Assembly (NCBI GenBank): GCA_963210315.1
Contig: OY723256.1
Span: 744,001-808,000 of the forward strand
Length of the DNA stretch: 64,000 bases
Source of the DNA: Rhynchopus euleeides
Taxonomy: Eukaryota; Euglenozoa; Diplonemea; Diplonemida; Diplonemidae
Direction: 5' to 3'
Numbering within the stretch: the first letter of the stretch is position 1; every line of letters begins with the position of its first letter. The notes below the pieces were generated by a model. It was given only the letters and a program-made list of their open reading frames with translations, ran no database searches and was not told the origin of the DNA. Shown here in pieces: positions 51,134-62,441 of the stretch. The translations under genes were made by a program, and so were the position numbers.

Positions 51134-53011
51134 CTAGCACAGCAACTGCATCCTGTCCACCCACACAGGCACGGCACCGTGCGCCGTGATCTGCACGTAC
51201 TCGATGGCATCGAAGCCGTCCGGCAGGTCCCCGCCGCCCACACTGCGCCCGTCGATGCTCACGTCGTAGGTGCGGCTGCCCCAGTCGAACGCGACCACGA
51301 TGCGCTGGAACGTCCTGGGCCGCACCAGCCCGCCCGGAGACACCACCCATCTGCCCCACTGCGGCGGGGCGTACGTGATGGAGAACAGGCCCCCGTGCAC
51401 CGCGTGCAGCACCTTCACCAGCGAACCGGTCGGGGAGTGCAGCCGGAAGCCCAGCCTCGCGTCGGCTGACTCGACCCGTGCGTACACGCTGAAGCGTGCA
51501 GCCTGCGTGGCACGCACCTTGAAGTACGACGAGTGGTGTGTCTGCCGGATCAGCATCGACCCGGCACCCCACCGCTTCGTGCGCCTGCTCAGCTGCACGT
51601 GCGGTCCTGCAGTGCGCACGTCGCGCCACGAGTTGAACCCGAACGTCTTCTGCAAGCACATCCCGTTGCCCCCTGTCGGTGGCTGGGTCGGCTGTGGCTG
51701 TGGCTGGGCTGTAGTCGAGGGGGTCGCGGTCGGGAGTGGTGTCTGCGGTGCAGGAGGCACGCTCGTAGGCGGCTGTGTGGGTGCAGGTGTCGGGACTGGT
51801 GTAGGTGCATCTGTGGGCACAGGTGTTGGTACGCTTGTAGGTGCACTCGTGGGTGCAGGTGTCGGTGCGCTTGTAGGAGCAGCTGTGGGCACAGGTGTCG
51901 GGACTGGTGTAGGTGCAGCCGTGGGCACAGGCGTCGGTGCAGCTGTGGGTGCAGCCGTCTGCACCACGTCTCCCTCCACACGCACACGCACTGTGCATGT
52001 CGCTGCCGGCCCGTCCGACCCCGTGAAGGTGGCGCTCAGCGTGTGCTCCTGCCCCGCCATCCCTGCCGTCGGGGTGAACTGCACCTCCGCAAACCCCGTG
52101 CCCCTGATCGTTGCCCCCACCTGCAGCACGTGGCGCACCTGTGCTGCCGGCACCGTTGTGCCGCCGTACGACACGCGCATCGGGCGCGAAGCGTCGTACA
52201 GCGCGTTGAAGTCCAACACGAACGTCGCCGACGGCTTCACCACGTGCGTCGTATTCGCGTCCACAGACGCCAGGCACCGTGGGCGCGAGAAGGTCGGGGA
52301 GCACCCGTTGTACATGAACTCGATGGCCGCCACGTCACCCTCGCTCAGCCCCTTCCGCTGCCCGATGGGCTGCGGCGCCACGATCGTCGGGCGCCGCCCG
52401 ATCGCAAACCCGCGCGGCCCGTAGTGCATGACAGAGCCGTAGTCGTACTGCCCCAGGTCGCGCCCCGATGTGGGGTTCTTCTGGAAGTTGCGCTCCATCC
52501 CCCTGCGCACCTGCGAGAGGTCGACACGCACGTGGCCGTCCCGGTCCTTGCGCGACTGTTCGTGCGACAGCCCAAGCGAATGCGCAATTTCATGAACCGC
52601 AGCCCCCAACCCGCACCCGCGTGCGAGGGAGATGGTGTTGACCCCACTCCAGGTACGCCCGAGCGGCGAGCTGCACCCGCCGCCGGAGTGGAAGCGGATG
52701 TACGGCCGCGTGCACGCCGCCTCCGATCGGCACTTCTTGAAGCGGAAACACGTCTTCTGCTCCCAGTCGCGCACAGCCCCGGCAATCCGGGCATCGTTGG
52801 AGGCGATCGAGCTCAGCACCACATAGTTCACAGCCTTCCCCACGGGGAACAGCTGCGACTCCCGCGTCAGCTGTGTGGCACCGAGGGACTCTGCATCGCG
52901 TCCGCCCCCCACACCACGACCGTCGGGGCTGGCCCCGCACAGCAGCGCCACAGCCGCCAGCACCACGCTACCACGCCACCACCGAGCACCAGCACCTGTG
53001 CGCGCCTGCAT
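51134..53011 (-). CDS. Secreted astacin-type metalloprotease with Pro/Thr stalk and C-terminal domain
   Basis: The 625-residue product starts with a signal peptide (hydrophobic VVLAAVALLCGA near residues 17-28). A short propeptide is followed by the astacin catalytic domain, with zinc motif HEIAHSLGLSHE (H140, E141, H144, H150) and Met-turn SVMHYG with M195 and Y197. A possible Ig-like segment (about 255-360) leads to a Pro/Thr/Ala stalk (about 366-450) built of APTPVPT-like repeats. The last 160 residues (FGFNSWRDVRTAG onward) resemble a laminin-G/concanavalin-like sandwich. Astacins cut extracellular proteins. The gene is intronless. D3 lies 129 bp upstream, so its promoter or leader acceptor must be close if it is expressed. 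Confidence 0.92.
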   Translation of the reverse strand: MQARTGAGARWWRGSVVLAAVALLCGASPDGRGVGGGRDAESLGATQLTRESQLFPVGKAVNYVVLSSIASNDARIAGAVRDWEQKTCFRFKKCRSEAACTRPYIRFHSGGGCSSPLGRTWSGVNTISLARGCGLGAAVHEIAHSLGLSHEQSRKDRDGHVRVDLSQVRRGMERNFQKNPTSGRDLGQYDYGSVMHYGPRGFAIGRRPTIVAPQPIGQRKGLSEGDVAAIEFMYNGCSPTFSRPRCLASVDANTTHVVKPSATFVLDFNALYDASRPMRVSYGGTTVPAAQVRHVLQVGATIRGTGFAEVQFTPTAGMAGQEHTLSATFTGSDGPAATCTVRVRVEGDVVQTAAPTAAPTPVPTAAPTPVPTPVPTAAPTSAPTPAPTSAPTSVPTPVPTDAPTPVPTPAPTQPPTSVPPAPQTPLPTATPSTTAQPQPQPTQPPTGGNGMCLQKTFGFNSWRDVRTAGPHVQLSRRTKRWGAGSMLIRQTHHSSYFKVRATQAARFSVYARVESADARLGFRLHSPTGSLVKVLHAVHGGLFSITYAPPQWGRWVVSPGGLVRPRTFQRIVVAFDWGSRTYDVSIDGRSVGGGDLPDGFDAIEYVQITAHGAVPVWVDRMQLLC

Positions 53012-53140
53012 CCTGCCCTGCTGATATGTGTGTGGTCAGGCGACCTGCAGGGTGGTTGCAGTGGTGTGGCTGACACAACGAACAAAACAGGAACCACACC
53101 TCATCCAAGGCGTGCTGTGCATGCGACGCGGGACGCCAGG

Positions 53141-53309
53141 TCTCGGAGTGTTTAGCTAAGGGAATCGGCAGGAGTTTGGAGCCAAGGCGGTGACCGGGTG
53201 TGTCTCCGGTTTGATTTGTTGACTTCTACTTTCTTAGAATCCACACATCCTCTGAATTAGGTTACACTAACCCGCGCTCGCTTCGCCTCTCGCTTTTCGT
53301 TCTTCTTTT
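53141..53309. repeat. D3 repeat A1 (169 bp)
   Basis: Direct copy of 57693-57861. It starts TCTCGGAGTGTTTAGC and ends in GTTCTTCTTTT, 20 bp before the gag-like ATG. Confidence 0.92.
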
Positions 53310-53328
53310 TTACCCTCCTTCCCTTAAT

Positions 53329-54765
53329 ATGTCCTCCATGGCTACACTCCCCGCCAACCTCCAAGCGCTGTCGACGCAGCTGGAGGAGGGGGTAGCGGCT
53401 GGCCACCGCTACAAGTACAACGCGCCACCCGACGTCGAGGGCGCGGGCTTGCCGGCCCCCGTGGCAGCGGCTCTGGGGAAGTCGGCATGGTGCCCCTTCC
53501 GGTCACTGCAGGCGACGTTTGTCGAGCTGGTGTCCGAATGCCAGGAGGAGGAGGTACCCCCGGAGTTCCTGACGACGCAGCTGCAGGCCCTGTGCGGGGA
53601 TGGATTGCCCGATGTGGGCAAGTGGGTGGCCGTCAGGGTGCTGGCGGCCATCCACCTGGTGAAGAACTCCGCCGAGGCAGGGGCCGACTCCACCGCGATC
53701 CCCCTCAACAAGTCGGTCAGCCACGCGCAGGCTGAGGATGCACATCGTCAGACGCCGCACGCCACCGCAGGGGAAGGGGAGGTGCCAGCCCCTGCTGCCA
53801 TGAAAGGGTGGCAGCTCAGCGAGCAGGCGTCTGGGTTGATGGGGCAAGTGGTGGTCCTCTCCGCAGCTCCTCCCGGGACTCACGCCGTCAAGCGGTACGC
53901 AGGGAAGCTGATGGCTGCGGGGAGTTCGTGCATTCTGCTGCGGTCGTCGTGCTACAACCACGCTGAGGGTTGTGAAGCGCACCAGGGTCCCGACGAGCTG
54001 TGGGAGGTTCCAGCAGCGGGCTGGACGTACAGCCGCTTGGTGTCACTTGCGGTGCACCAAACGGAGGCTGCACGCGCGGCGATGGGCCAGATGGAGGGGC
54101 AGGCCAGGAAGGCGGTCGAGGAGCGCGACGCGAAGGTGTCCCAGCTCGAGCAGGAGCTGGTTGCGTTGCGGAGGGAGATGCGCGCAACCGCCGCGCTCAA
54201 GGACGAGGAGCTGGCGGCAGCTCGGAGGGAGGGGGCGCCGGCTCCCGCAGCGAGCAGCAGCCAGCCGCTGGACGCGATGCGGGTGGACACGGGGAAGGCG
54301 GCTGAGGCCCCCTCCCCACCCTCATTTAAGCACCCCGCCACCGCCGCCGACGTCAAGGCCTGGAGGAAGGACATCCTCACCGACCACCAGCTCCTGCTCA
54401 TGCAGCTGGAGGGCCGGTTGCTGTCGGGGCTCCAGCATCTTCCGGGAGGGAAGACGCTGGACGACATGTTTGGGATGTTGCGGCTGTGGGTGCTCGCGTG
54501 TTCGTGGATGCCGGAGTGGATCGACACACCCCAACATGAGCTCGGAAATGTCTTGTTCCGCCACGTGTTAATACAACACGAATTTGTGCGGAACAAGGTT
54601 CCTCGTCGGGACCTCGAGCGGAAGCTGGCGGCGGCGGACTGCGAGGTCCACGAGGTGACCCGGGTCGCGGCGACGGTGCGGCCCCCCCCGGCGAGACAGC
54701 CCTCGGGTCGTGGGGGGAAAGGTGGTTTTTCGGGAAACGGCCGGGCCGGGAAGGGGCACAAGTGA
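53329..54765 (+). mobile_element. D3 gag-like ORF1
   Basis: The ATG is at 53329 and the product is 478 residues. A coiled coil (KVSQLEQELVALRREMRATA) lies in the middle, and the C-terminus is Gly/Lys-rich (GRGGKGGFSGNGRAGKG), typical of nucleic-acid-binding gag tails. I find no CCHC zinc knuckle. Gag role is inferred from position. Confidence 0.65.
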
Positions 54766-54943
54766 CTACTTCTTTCCCGGCCTCAACTACATCGTCAGTC
54801 AAGCAATTTCCCCGTTATTTCTCTCCGGAATCCTTTCCCCACAACCCCTCTCCCTTCCCATCCCCTCTCCCCCCCCAAAACACGTGTACGAGTGTCGCAC
54901 AACTTCGCCTGCGGCAGGCGACGGATCCGGGCGGCCTACTTCA

Positions 54944-55888
54944 ATGATCGGAGGTATGGTGCTGGACCTCGTGCAGGCCCGGCTGGGAGCCATCCGCCAC
55001 CGGACCGTCGGGGAGCACTCGGTGGACGAGGACGACGCGGAGGCGCGGGTGCGAGGTGTTGTGGCGAACATGTGGGCGAAGACGACGGTGCAGAACCGGC
55101 AGAGCCTGTGGTCCCGCATGTTGAGGTGGATGGATCAGGTGGACCGCACCCTGTCAGCGGACACGGCGGTGCTTTTTGTGGCGGCGACAGGTGTAAAACC
55201 GCAGGGGCAGCTGTCCTACACCAAGACGCTGTCGGGGACGTTCAGGCACCTGGGACTCCCCAACCAGCCCCTGCTCTCGTACGCCTCGGCGCTGCGGGCC
55301 GTGGGGGCGGCGGTGCCGATCCACCAGGCCGACCCCATCCCGCGGGAGACCTTGCTGGCGTGGGCGTATCTGCAGCCCCCGACCCTCAAGCTGGCGTGCC
55401 TCCTGGCGTGGAAGACGGCTTCGAGGTGGGGAGATGTGATTGCCCTGACGTCGTCACAGGTGCTGGAGTGCTCCGGGTCCGAGGTGATATTGGACTGGGG
55501 GAGGAGCACAAAGGGGCGCCGCCAGGACCCCTTCACGGCCGCGAAGTTCGTGGTGATCCGGGGACCGCATACGGACGTGATTGCCAGCCTGTTGGGGGCG
55601 CTGCGCCCGTTCACCAGGATCACGGACGTGTCGACTGCGGGCTTGGATGCGCTGTGGGGGGCTTCGGCAGTGATGTGTGGGTACACCGCCCACAGCATCA
55701 AGCGGGGGGCGATCTCCCACCTGCTCGGGCTGATGTCGTCCGGGGTGGAGATTCCCCCGGCCCTGCTGGCGCGCCTGGGGAAACACGAGACGCAGTCGGA
55801 TTGGTCGCGCCTCACCATCCGGTACGGAGGAAACCGGGTGGCCCTCGCCCGGGCGCTGAGGACGGGGGACGTGACGGTGCACCTCTGA
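54944..55888 (+). mobile_element. D3 tyrosine recombinase
   Basis: About 314 residues from the ATG at 54944, with the frame open further upstream. Catalytic features are LLAWKTASRWGDVIAL (first Arg), AHSIKRGAISH (H-x-x-R), and RLGKHETQSDWSRLTIRYGG (His/Lys position and Tyr). It precedes the reverse transcriptase, as in D1 and D2. Confidence 0.85.
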
Positions 55889-57522
55889 AGAGTGGTCCGT
55901 GGAGGGGGCACAGCGTCACGCGCCGGGCCAGCAAGACGCGCTTGCCGATGACCGCCGAGGAGCGGGACTCCCCCCTTCACGTCACGCCCATCACCCCCAT
56001 GGATGTGGATGGGCTTAGGGGGCGCATGTCGGCGAGCAGGGCACGCCGCTTCGATGAGGTGTGGAAACGGACGTTTTACCCCGACTTGGATGGGTGTGGG
56101 TCGGGTGACTGGGCCAGCGGGCGTAGTGCATTCCAAGCTGCACATGCGAGGCTGCTGGTTCAATGTGGTGTGGCGCAGCGGGCGACCGGGCCTGGGTTCA
56201 TGGAAACTGTCCCCTTCACCGTGTTGGAGGAGAAGGAATCGGGGATGCGCCAGAGGTTTATTCTCTGGACAAAACAGGCCAACGAGAGGCTTGACCGGGA
56301 CGGTTATGTGGCGGACGTGCCCATCGGGCACATTTCTGAATACCTCGACGCCGTTCACGAGCCTGTGAGTTCCCTGCGGGATTTCAGAACGGGATTCTTC
56401 GCGATCGAGGTCCCTGCGGACGCGCGTTGGCTGTTCCGGTTCCAGGCGGATGACGGCTCCTGGTACGAGTTGTCGCGCCTCCCCATGGGACACTGTTGCG
56501 CGCCTGAGCTGATGCACTCCCTGGCAGGGGTGATGGCCGGCGACCCGGCGTACGTCAGAGAGGAGCTGGTGGTGCGCGGCGTCATGACCCATGTGTGGAT
56601 CGACAACATCCGCTTCTCCGGGGAAGAAGGCGCAGTGCGACGGGAGACCGCCCTCCTGGATGCGAGGGCTTTTGAATTCGGGGTGACGTGGAAGGACTCG
56701 GATTCTGAGACGGCGGCCCGTGTATACGACTTCCTTGGGGTACGCTTCGACCACACCCTCGGGACTGTTGCGGTGGCATCCCGCCTACGGCAGAAACTGT
56801 GGGGCGTGGATTTTGGGTCGTGCACTGCAGGTGAGGTGGAGTCAACGCTGGGACGGCTCTTGCACTCGAGTGCCATCGCAGGCGTCTCACCAGGCCAGTT
56901 CTGGTTCGCCTTGAAATACGCGCGCAGGGTTACCAACAACATGAATCGCGGGATCCTGCACCCTCACGACGCGGTGTCAGTTCCCCCGTCGGTGCGCGCG
57001 TCCCTCTCGAGCTGGAGGCGGGCGGTGATGGTTTCTAGAGCGCTGTGCCGAGTGGTGTCGGGGACACCGAGCGCGACTGTTTTTGTGGATGCCTCGCTCG
57101 ACGGCTGGGGCGGCGTGGTAGTTAATGATGCGACGGCAGAGATTGCGATTGTCGGCGGCGCTTGGAAAGGCCAGGCGCGCGGCCTCCATATCAACCAGCT
57201 GGAAGCGCTGGCTTTTAAAAATACGATGGCTTCTGTCCCCTCTTCTTTTTCCTCTTTTTCCTTTTCTGTCTTCATTGATAACACCACCGTTTTAGGTGTG
57301 GCCCGCCGTAGGTCCTGCATAAAGAACCGAATCATAAACGACGCGGTGGTGCAGGCTTTGGAGACGCTTCGGTCCCTCAAAGCCTCATTTTCACTTGCGT
57401 ATGTTAAGTCTGCTGACAACCCTGCCGACCTTCCGTCACGTGTCTCCAAGGCCGAGCTTTCTACACCTTCACATTTCCGTGAAGTGTCACTGGCGGTGGG
57501 GCGGTTCCTAAACAACTCCTAA
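55889..57522 (+). mobile_element. D3 reverse transcriptase-RNase H region
   Basis: The polymerase shows LPMGHCCAPELMHSLAG, THVWIDNIRFSG and VYDFLGVRFD in the palm. An RNase H domain follows with TVFVDASLDGWGG, HINQLEALAF and FIDNTTVLGVARR. It ends at 57522, about 20 bp before B1. The frame continues upstream over the recombinase region, a normal overlap for this group. Confidence 0.87.
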
Positions 57523-57542
57523 CTTGCGACGGGGCTGGCGGA

Positions 57543-57861
57543 GAGGCCTCGTGGCTGTGACACCACAGCCCGGGGCTAACCCCGCTAGTAAGTACAAGTA
57601 GGATGAACCTCCCGATAACCCCTCCCTTTGTTCTTTATACGAGGTTTTGTGAGCGTCTATGCACACCGCCAAGCTCTTGCGACCAAGCCAATTCTCGGAG
57701 TGTTTAGCTAAGGGAATCGGCAGGAGTTTGGAGCCAAGGCGGTGACCGGGTGTGTCTCCGGTTTGATTTGTTGACTTCTACTTTCTTAGAATCCACACAT
57801 CCTCTGAATTAGGTTACACTAACCCGCGCTCGCTTCGCCTCTCGCTTTTCGTTCTTCTTTT
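57543..57861. repeat. D3 repeats B1-A2
   Basis: B1 (57543-57694) and A2 (57693-57861) abut with a shared TC. B1 starts GAGGCCTCGTGGCTGTGAC and ends AAGCCAATTC. Confidence 0.93.
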
Positions 57862-58036
57862 CCCGCCCTGGTACCCACCCTTTTGTGGTGCCTCTGCTTT
57901 TCCTGTAAGTGCACCTTTTCTGCTACTTTTTCCTTGATGGTTGGGGTCTCTGCGCCCCCTTAACTTCTCGCCTTTTGCTTGTTTTTCACACATAGTTGGA
58001 TGGGCACGTGGTGCCTTCCCTCCCACCTTCCCTCCT

Positions 58037-58188
58037 GAGGCCTCGTGGCTGTGACACCACAGCCCGGGGCTAACCCCGCTAGTAAGTACAAGTAGGATGA
58101 ACCTCCCGATAACCCCTCCCTTTGTTCTTTATACGAGGTTTTGTGAGCGTCTATGCACACCGCCAAGCTCTTGCGACCAAGCCAATTC
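58037..58188. repeat. D3 repeat B2 (152 bp)
   Basis: Direct copy of 57543-57694 forming the right end of D3. The 175 bp between A2 and B2 (57862-58036) is unique to the element and non-coding. Confidence 0.92.
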
Positions 58189-60761
58189 CCAGGTTGGGTG
58201 TGGTGGGGTGGGTGAGATGGGTTGGGGGAGGGGATGCCCTGCTGCCGAGAGCAGGCTTGGGTGTTAGTCAACCAGGGCTGTAGGCCCCATGCGAACCACA
58301 AGCACGCAATCACGTGACTCGCTGTGTACCCGCGGAGAACGCACCGAACACCTGTCCGGATGTGGTGCGGCCTCCACGCCTGCACAACAAGTCACACACG
58401 GCACATGCCACAGAGCACAGAAGAGGCAAGTCACATCGGGGCGCTGATGCACCTGGTAAGAACAAAAGAGGTACGGCACCTGCTGCTGCAGTGCTGCAAG
58501 CACCCGTGTGCCACACGCCGAAGCATCCGCAACCAATCAAAGTGGTCTGCTCCGCCGTGCCTGCCTTGCAGGGAAGCACTGCTAACGACTGGCAGCTGCC
58601 AGTGTGCACACAGGGTGCACCCCAAGCAGGCCAGTGCCAGCAGCGCCTCCTCTGGCCTCTATCTTTTGGCAGAAAACATCACGCATGGCTGCAAGACAAC
58701 GTCGCAGGCACAGACAACGTAGTGACGTGCCGAAACACTGCCATCACAGGAAACAGGAAGAAGAAGGGGGAACGGCAAAAGGGATGGCAAAAGGGACGGC
58801 TGTGCGGGTGGGGTGATGTGTGCGGTGCACTGCACGGCACACATCTGGGGGTTCGGATGGTATGTTGTTCGGGTGGTCAGCTTGGGCCGAAGAGAAGTGG
58901 TGATGAAAGGTGCGGGTGTCCGGGTGGCTTCGGAACCATAGGAGCTGCGATACACACAGCAACAGCCTCGTTGCAACCCCCACGAGACACTGCGACTCAC
59001 GCTCTCTTCACCTAAATAACCGAAAGGGAAGATACGGGTCCGGATTATCCGACATTCTGCGGCAGAACCTCTGTGCGGCATCAACTTATTATTCAAGACT
59101 TGCATGGAGCTCTGCAACGCACCCTGTGCATCCCGTGCCTCGTGCCGTTTGCATATCTGCATCTCGGTCTCCAGCGGCTGAGGGCGCTGTGGCACCTGCG
59201 ACGCGGCACGGCTGCACAGGGGACGAAAATAATATGCACTCCGGAGTTCGTCCATGGGTTAAGAGGCACAATCCACTAATCGGGAGCAGTCATGCACAGG
59301 AAAGGGGAAGAGGGAAAGGTTTGCAGGGACACCACGAGGGTGGGTCGGTGCGCCACAAAGGACCGCCCACAACGACCGAGCTGCAGCGGCGTGGTGTGTG
59401 CCGCACCGCAGCATCACATTACGCACAGCACTGCAGGTAGGCCGGAGCCGGCGCAGGGTGGCGTCGGAGGTGACAGAAACAACAGAGGCACACGCGGTAG
59501 GAAGAATCACGTGGGTAAGACACGTTGTGCACGGGTGGCACTCTGGCGCACGCCAGCCTTCGCCCAAGGGGGTCGGGGGGGAGGGCGGGGCAGCGAGCAC
59601 GTACCACCCGCACGAGGGAGGGCAAGAGGAGGAACACTGGTGTGCGTGGGTGCTGATGAGGACTACCGAGGGCTAACCAAAGTGGCGGTGGTGATGTCAC
59701 GATCACACAATACGCCACATGGTGTTGTTTGTAGCCTCACATCGCCTTGGCCGGCATCACCGGCATCGGCTCGTGTCCTCGGCACCCCACTCACGCTACA
59801 GACCTGCAGGGCACTGCCCTGCTGCCGCAGTTCGGGGCGAGCCCGCGGCATCACAGAAGCGGCACACGGACACCCCTATCACAACTCGGTTCCGTGTTGC
59901 CGCGGCAATCAGTTCGTTTGGTTCATTCGCGTTAATGATGCGGGTGAATCGTTTGCTCGTCCTGCATCGAGGCGTATGGGCCACGCTTTGTGTGGAGGGC
60001 ATCGCTCATCGCAGTGACACCACGGCACGTGCTTCTTCAGTTCTGCTTGGTGCCACAGCGATGCCCGTCAACGCGGCAGCGTGCCCTGGATACACTATCG
60101 GATATTCTTTCATTGCCAAGGATGATTTGTCCCACGAGAACTCATTTCGTTCGAGGCACACTTACACCCGGCCTCGCACACCCAGTGTGAGTGGGGTACG
60201 ACAGCCTGTGGCATCAAGGAGGCACCACACACACACACAGGTACAGGCACAGCACACCTGCTGCGCCCCGTCTCCGTGTGGGTGCTGGGCCCTGGGGGGA
60301 TGGGGTGTCGCACTGAAGCGCTGCAGCAAGAAACGGCAAGCGATGTCTATGCAGGAATGAGTTGATGAGGGCACAAGTGATGGGAAGGGGGAGTGGAAGT
60401 GGGGTTGCACGCCGTGGTGGTGGGGACATGGGGAAATTTAATGCGTGGCGCACCGCAGGGGAGTATACGCTACGAGATGAGGCCATATTGATGGAACACA
60501 AGGATGGGCCCCTCCCCTGCACTGCGGGAAGGGTAAGGACACACACATGTCAGTCACACACAAGACAAGGATAAGCACAAGTAAATCACAAGCACAGAAA
60601 CTATGGTATAAAACGAGGAAGATAAGGAATGAATCGATGAAAAATGGAAAGCAGGAGATACGTTTGAATATCACAAGAGCCCCGCAACACACAGGACATT
60701 GCCAGCATGTGCTGCGGACTGATGGGAGTGTGCAGCGAGCATCCCGCCCACACAATCACCA
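58189..60761. other. Intergenic spacer, no gene seen
   Basis: About 2.6 kb between D3 and the hydrolase stop. Open frames up to about 240 codons exist on the plus strand but their products are Arg/His/Gly-rich without domains. No RNA gene, repeat array or element end was recognised. A gene with many short exons could be missed. Confidence 0.45.
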
Positions 60762-62441
60762 TCAGTGCTTCTCCACAAGCGCCACGGTGGGGACAGACAG
60801 GATAGTGTCCTGTGTGTACTTCAGCTCCACACGCAGCCCCGTGTCGTGGGTGGGGCCGCTGTACAGCGCGTTGTAGAGGTTCACACCGAGAGCAATGGAC
60901 TCGCCCTTCGAGATGTCGCTGCACAGCGCGTGGAAGCTGATGGTCGGCAGTGCCACGTCCTCCCCGATCGTCGACTCCCACACTGCAAGGGGACCGTGTG
61001 CAAGCAGCGTCGCCTCGCGACCCAGGAACTTGAACCACCCTGCCTCCTCCACACGCCACAGGTAGCTCATCACCTGGAAGCGCTCGTGGGTCAGGCTGCG
61101 TGCACGCAGACCCTCCAGCACCACGTTGCCGCACACACGCGTGTCCTGCTTGAAGGGGGCAGAGATGAACACAACCTCCTCGTCAGAGTCGATCTTCTTG
61201 AAGTTGATCTCGTGCAGGAAGAGGGGCTTCAGCAGCGACGTCACCGCAGGGATCCCGGTGTCCATCACGGTACGCTCCGTGAAGGCCAGCACCTCAGAGC
61301 TGGAGGGGCCGCTGCCGGGTGCGACGAGTGCGCCATACCCAGTGTTCGTCCACCCACGTGCCTCCAGGCCGTACTGCAGCACGGTGTACGCCTCGGACGG
61401 CTTCGTCGGCGGCCACGTGGAGTAGTGCACGTGCGTGAACTCAGGGTTCTCACCCGGCAGCAGGGAGAAGGCCTGCTTCGCAGACACCTCGACACGCACC
61501 AGCGGCGCCTCGTCGATCCCGTTCAGCTCCGCACGCAGGAAGCGGGCGATCCATTGCTGCGCACCCACCCACACGCTGTTGTCCACAAGCGGGATCAGCC
61601 CCGTCCCCTCTGCCTGCACGTGGATGCCCTGCCCCAGGTACAGCTTCTTCGGCCCCTGCAGCTGCTGCCAGAACTCGATCTGGAAGTTGGCGTGGAACAG
61701 GTGGTCCTCGAAGTTGTTCCCCATGAAGATAGGCACCTTGCGTGCGTTCAGCTGTGCCAGGTAGTGCTGAGGCGAACGCACTGCCCCCCACGCCCGCGTC
61801 GCGTTGATGTTCTGGTACGTCTTGATGTTCTCCAGCTGCTGGAAGAGCTCCCCCTTTGCGTCTCCCACAATCTTCACGCTATCCACAAGCAGACGCGACC
61901 AGAACTCTGACGGGGCCTGGTTCCAGTACAGTGCCTTCACAATGTCCGCCCACCCGCTCAGCGCCACCACCGCCTTGATGTTCGGGTTGTGCGCCGCCGC
62001 GATCAGCGAGACCCCCGCCCCGTAGCTGATCCCTGCGGTCGCCACGTTCGTCCCGTCCACCTTCCCGCCCCACGTCTGCGCGACCCACTCCAGCAGCGCC
62101 GTGTGGTCCTTCACATCCTCGGGGGACGCAGGCCCCACCTGCCCCTCGCTGGTGTACCACCCACGCGACCCGTACTGCACCGCGAAGTAGCCCTGTTTGG
62201 CAAGTTCCTGGCACTGTGCCACATACTCAATGCTCGGCGTCCCCCACGAGTTCACAAAGATCACAATCGGCACAGCCGCGTCCCCCGCCAACCCGTTTGG
62301 CTCAAACGTGTTCACAGCCAGCTCCGTCCCGTCGTAGCTCTTCACCCGGTGGAACTCCCAGTCGTAGCTGAACAGCGCCGCCTCCGTCGTCCCGAGAGCC
62401 GCCGCCGCCAGCACCCCCGCAAGCAGTGACACACGCATCAT
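60762..62441 (-). CDS. Secreted CocE/PepX-like alpha/beta hydrolase
   Basis: The 559-residue product begins with a signal peptide (MMRVSLLAGVLAAAALGTTE) and then an X-Pro dipeptidyl-peptidase/cocaine-esterase-type hydrolase. The nucleophile elbow is GISYGAG with S139. Likely acid and base are D246 (GNNFEDHLF) and H274 (GQGIHVQAEG). The N-terminal block with SYDGTELAVNTFEP and the SRGWYTSEGQ region are usual for the family. The C-terminal half (about 330-559) fits the jelly-roll domain of these enzymes. They hydrolyse esters or X-Pro peptides; the substrate cannot be told here. No introns. Bacterial relatives are common, so transfer is possible. Confidence 0.85.
   Translation of the reverse strand: MMRVSLLAGVLAAAALGTTEAALFSYDWEFHRVKSYDGTELAVNTFEPNGLAGDAAVPIVIFVNSWGTPSIEYVAQCQELAKQGYFAVQYGSRGWYTSEGQVGPASPEDVKDHTALLEWVAQTWGGKVDGTNVATAGISYGAGVSLIAAAHNPNIKAVVALSGWADIVKALYWNQAPSEFWSRLLVDSVKIVGDAKGELFQQLENIKTYQNINATRAWGAVRSPQHYLAQLNARKVPIFMGNNFEDHLFHANFQIEFWQQLQGPKKLYLGQGIHVQAEGTGLIPLVDNSVWVGAQQWIARFLRAELNGIDEAPLVRVEVSAKQAFSLLPGENPEFTHVHYSTWPPTKPSEAYTVLQYGLEARGWTNTGYGALVAPGSGPSSSEVLAFTERTVMDTGIPAVTSLLKPLFLHEINFKKIDSDEEVVFISAPFKQDTRVCGNVVLEGLRARSLTHERFQVMSYLWRVEEAGWFKFLGREATLLAHGPLAVWESTIGEDVALPTISFHALCSDISKGESIALGVNLYNALYSGPTHDTGLRVELKYTQDTILSVPTVALVEKH

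Larger units (their letters stand above)
53141..58188 (+). mobile_element. D3: tyrosine-recombinase retroelement with clear split direct repeats
   Basis: Structure is A1 (53141-53309), coding region, B1 (57543-57694), A2 (57693-57861), a 175-bp spacer, and B2 (58037-58188). A copies are 169 bp and B copies 152 bp, apparently identical, so insertion was recent. B1 and A2 overlap by TC, the probable crossover core. CCAGG lies just outside both ends (53136-53140 and 58189-58193). Coding order is gag-like ORF, tyrosine recombinase, reverse transcriptase-RNase H. It looks whole. This is the A1-ORFs-B1A2-B2 pattern known for PAT and Ngaro elements. It lies upstream of the astacin gene in the opposite orientation. 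Confidence 0.9.

Noticed and set aside
53136-58193. CCAGG as a target-site duplication of D3
   Set aside because: Tyrosine-recombinase elements do not make staggered-cut duplications; the pentamer is better read as sequence already present on both sides of the crossover, or chance.
58189-60761. Genes in the spacer after D3
   Set aside because: Open frames up to about 240 codons have biased composition and no domains, and they read opposite to the local gene direction.
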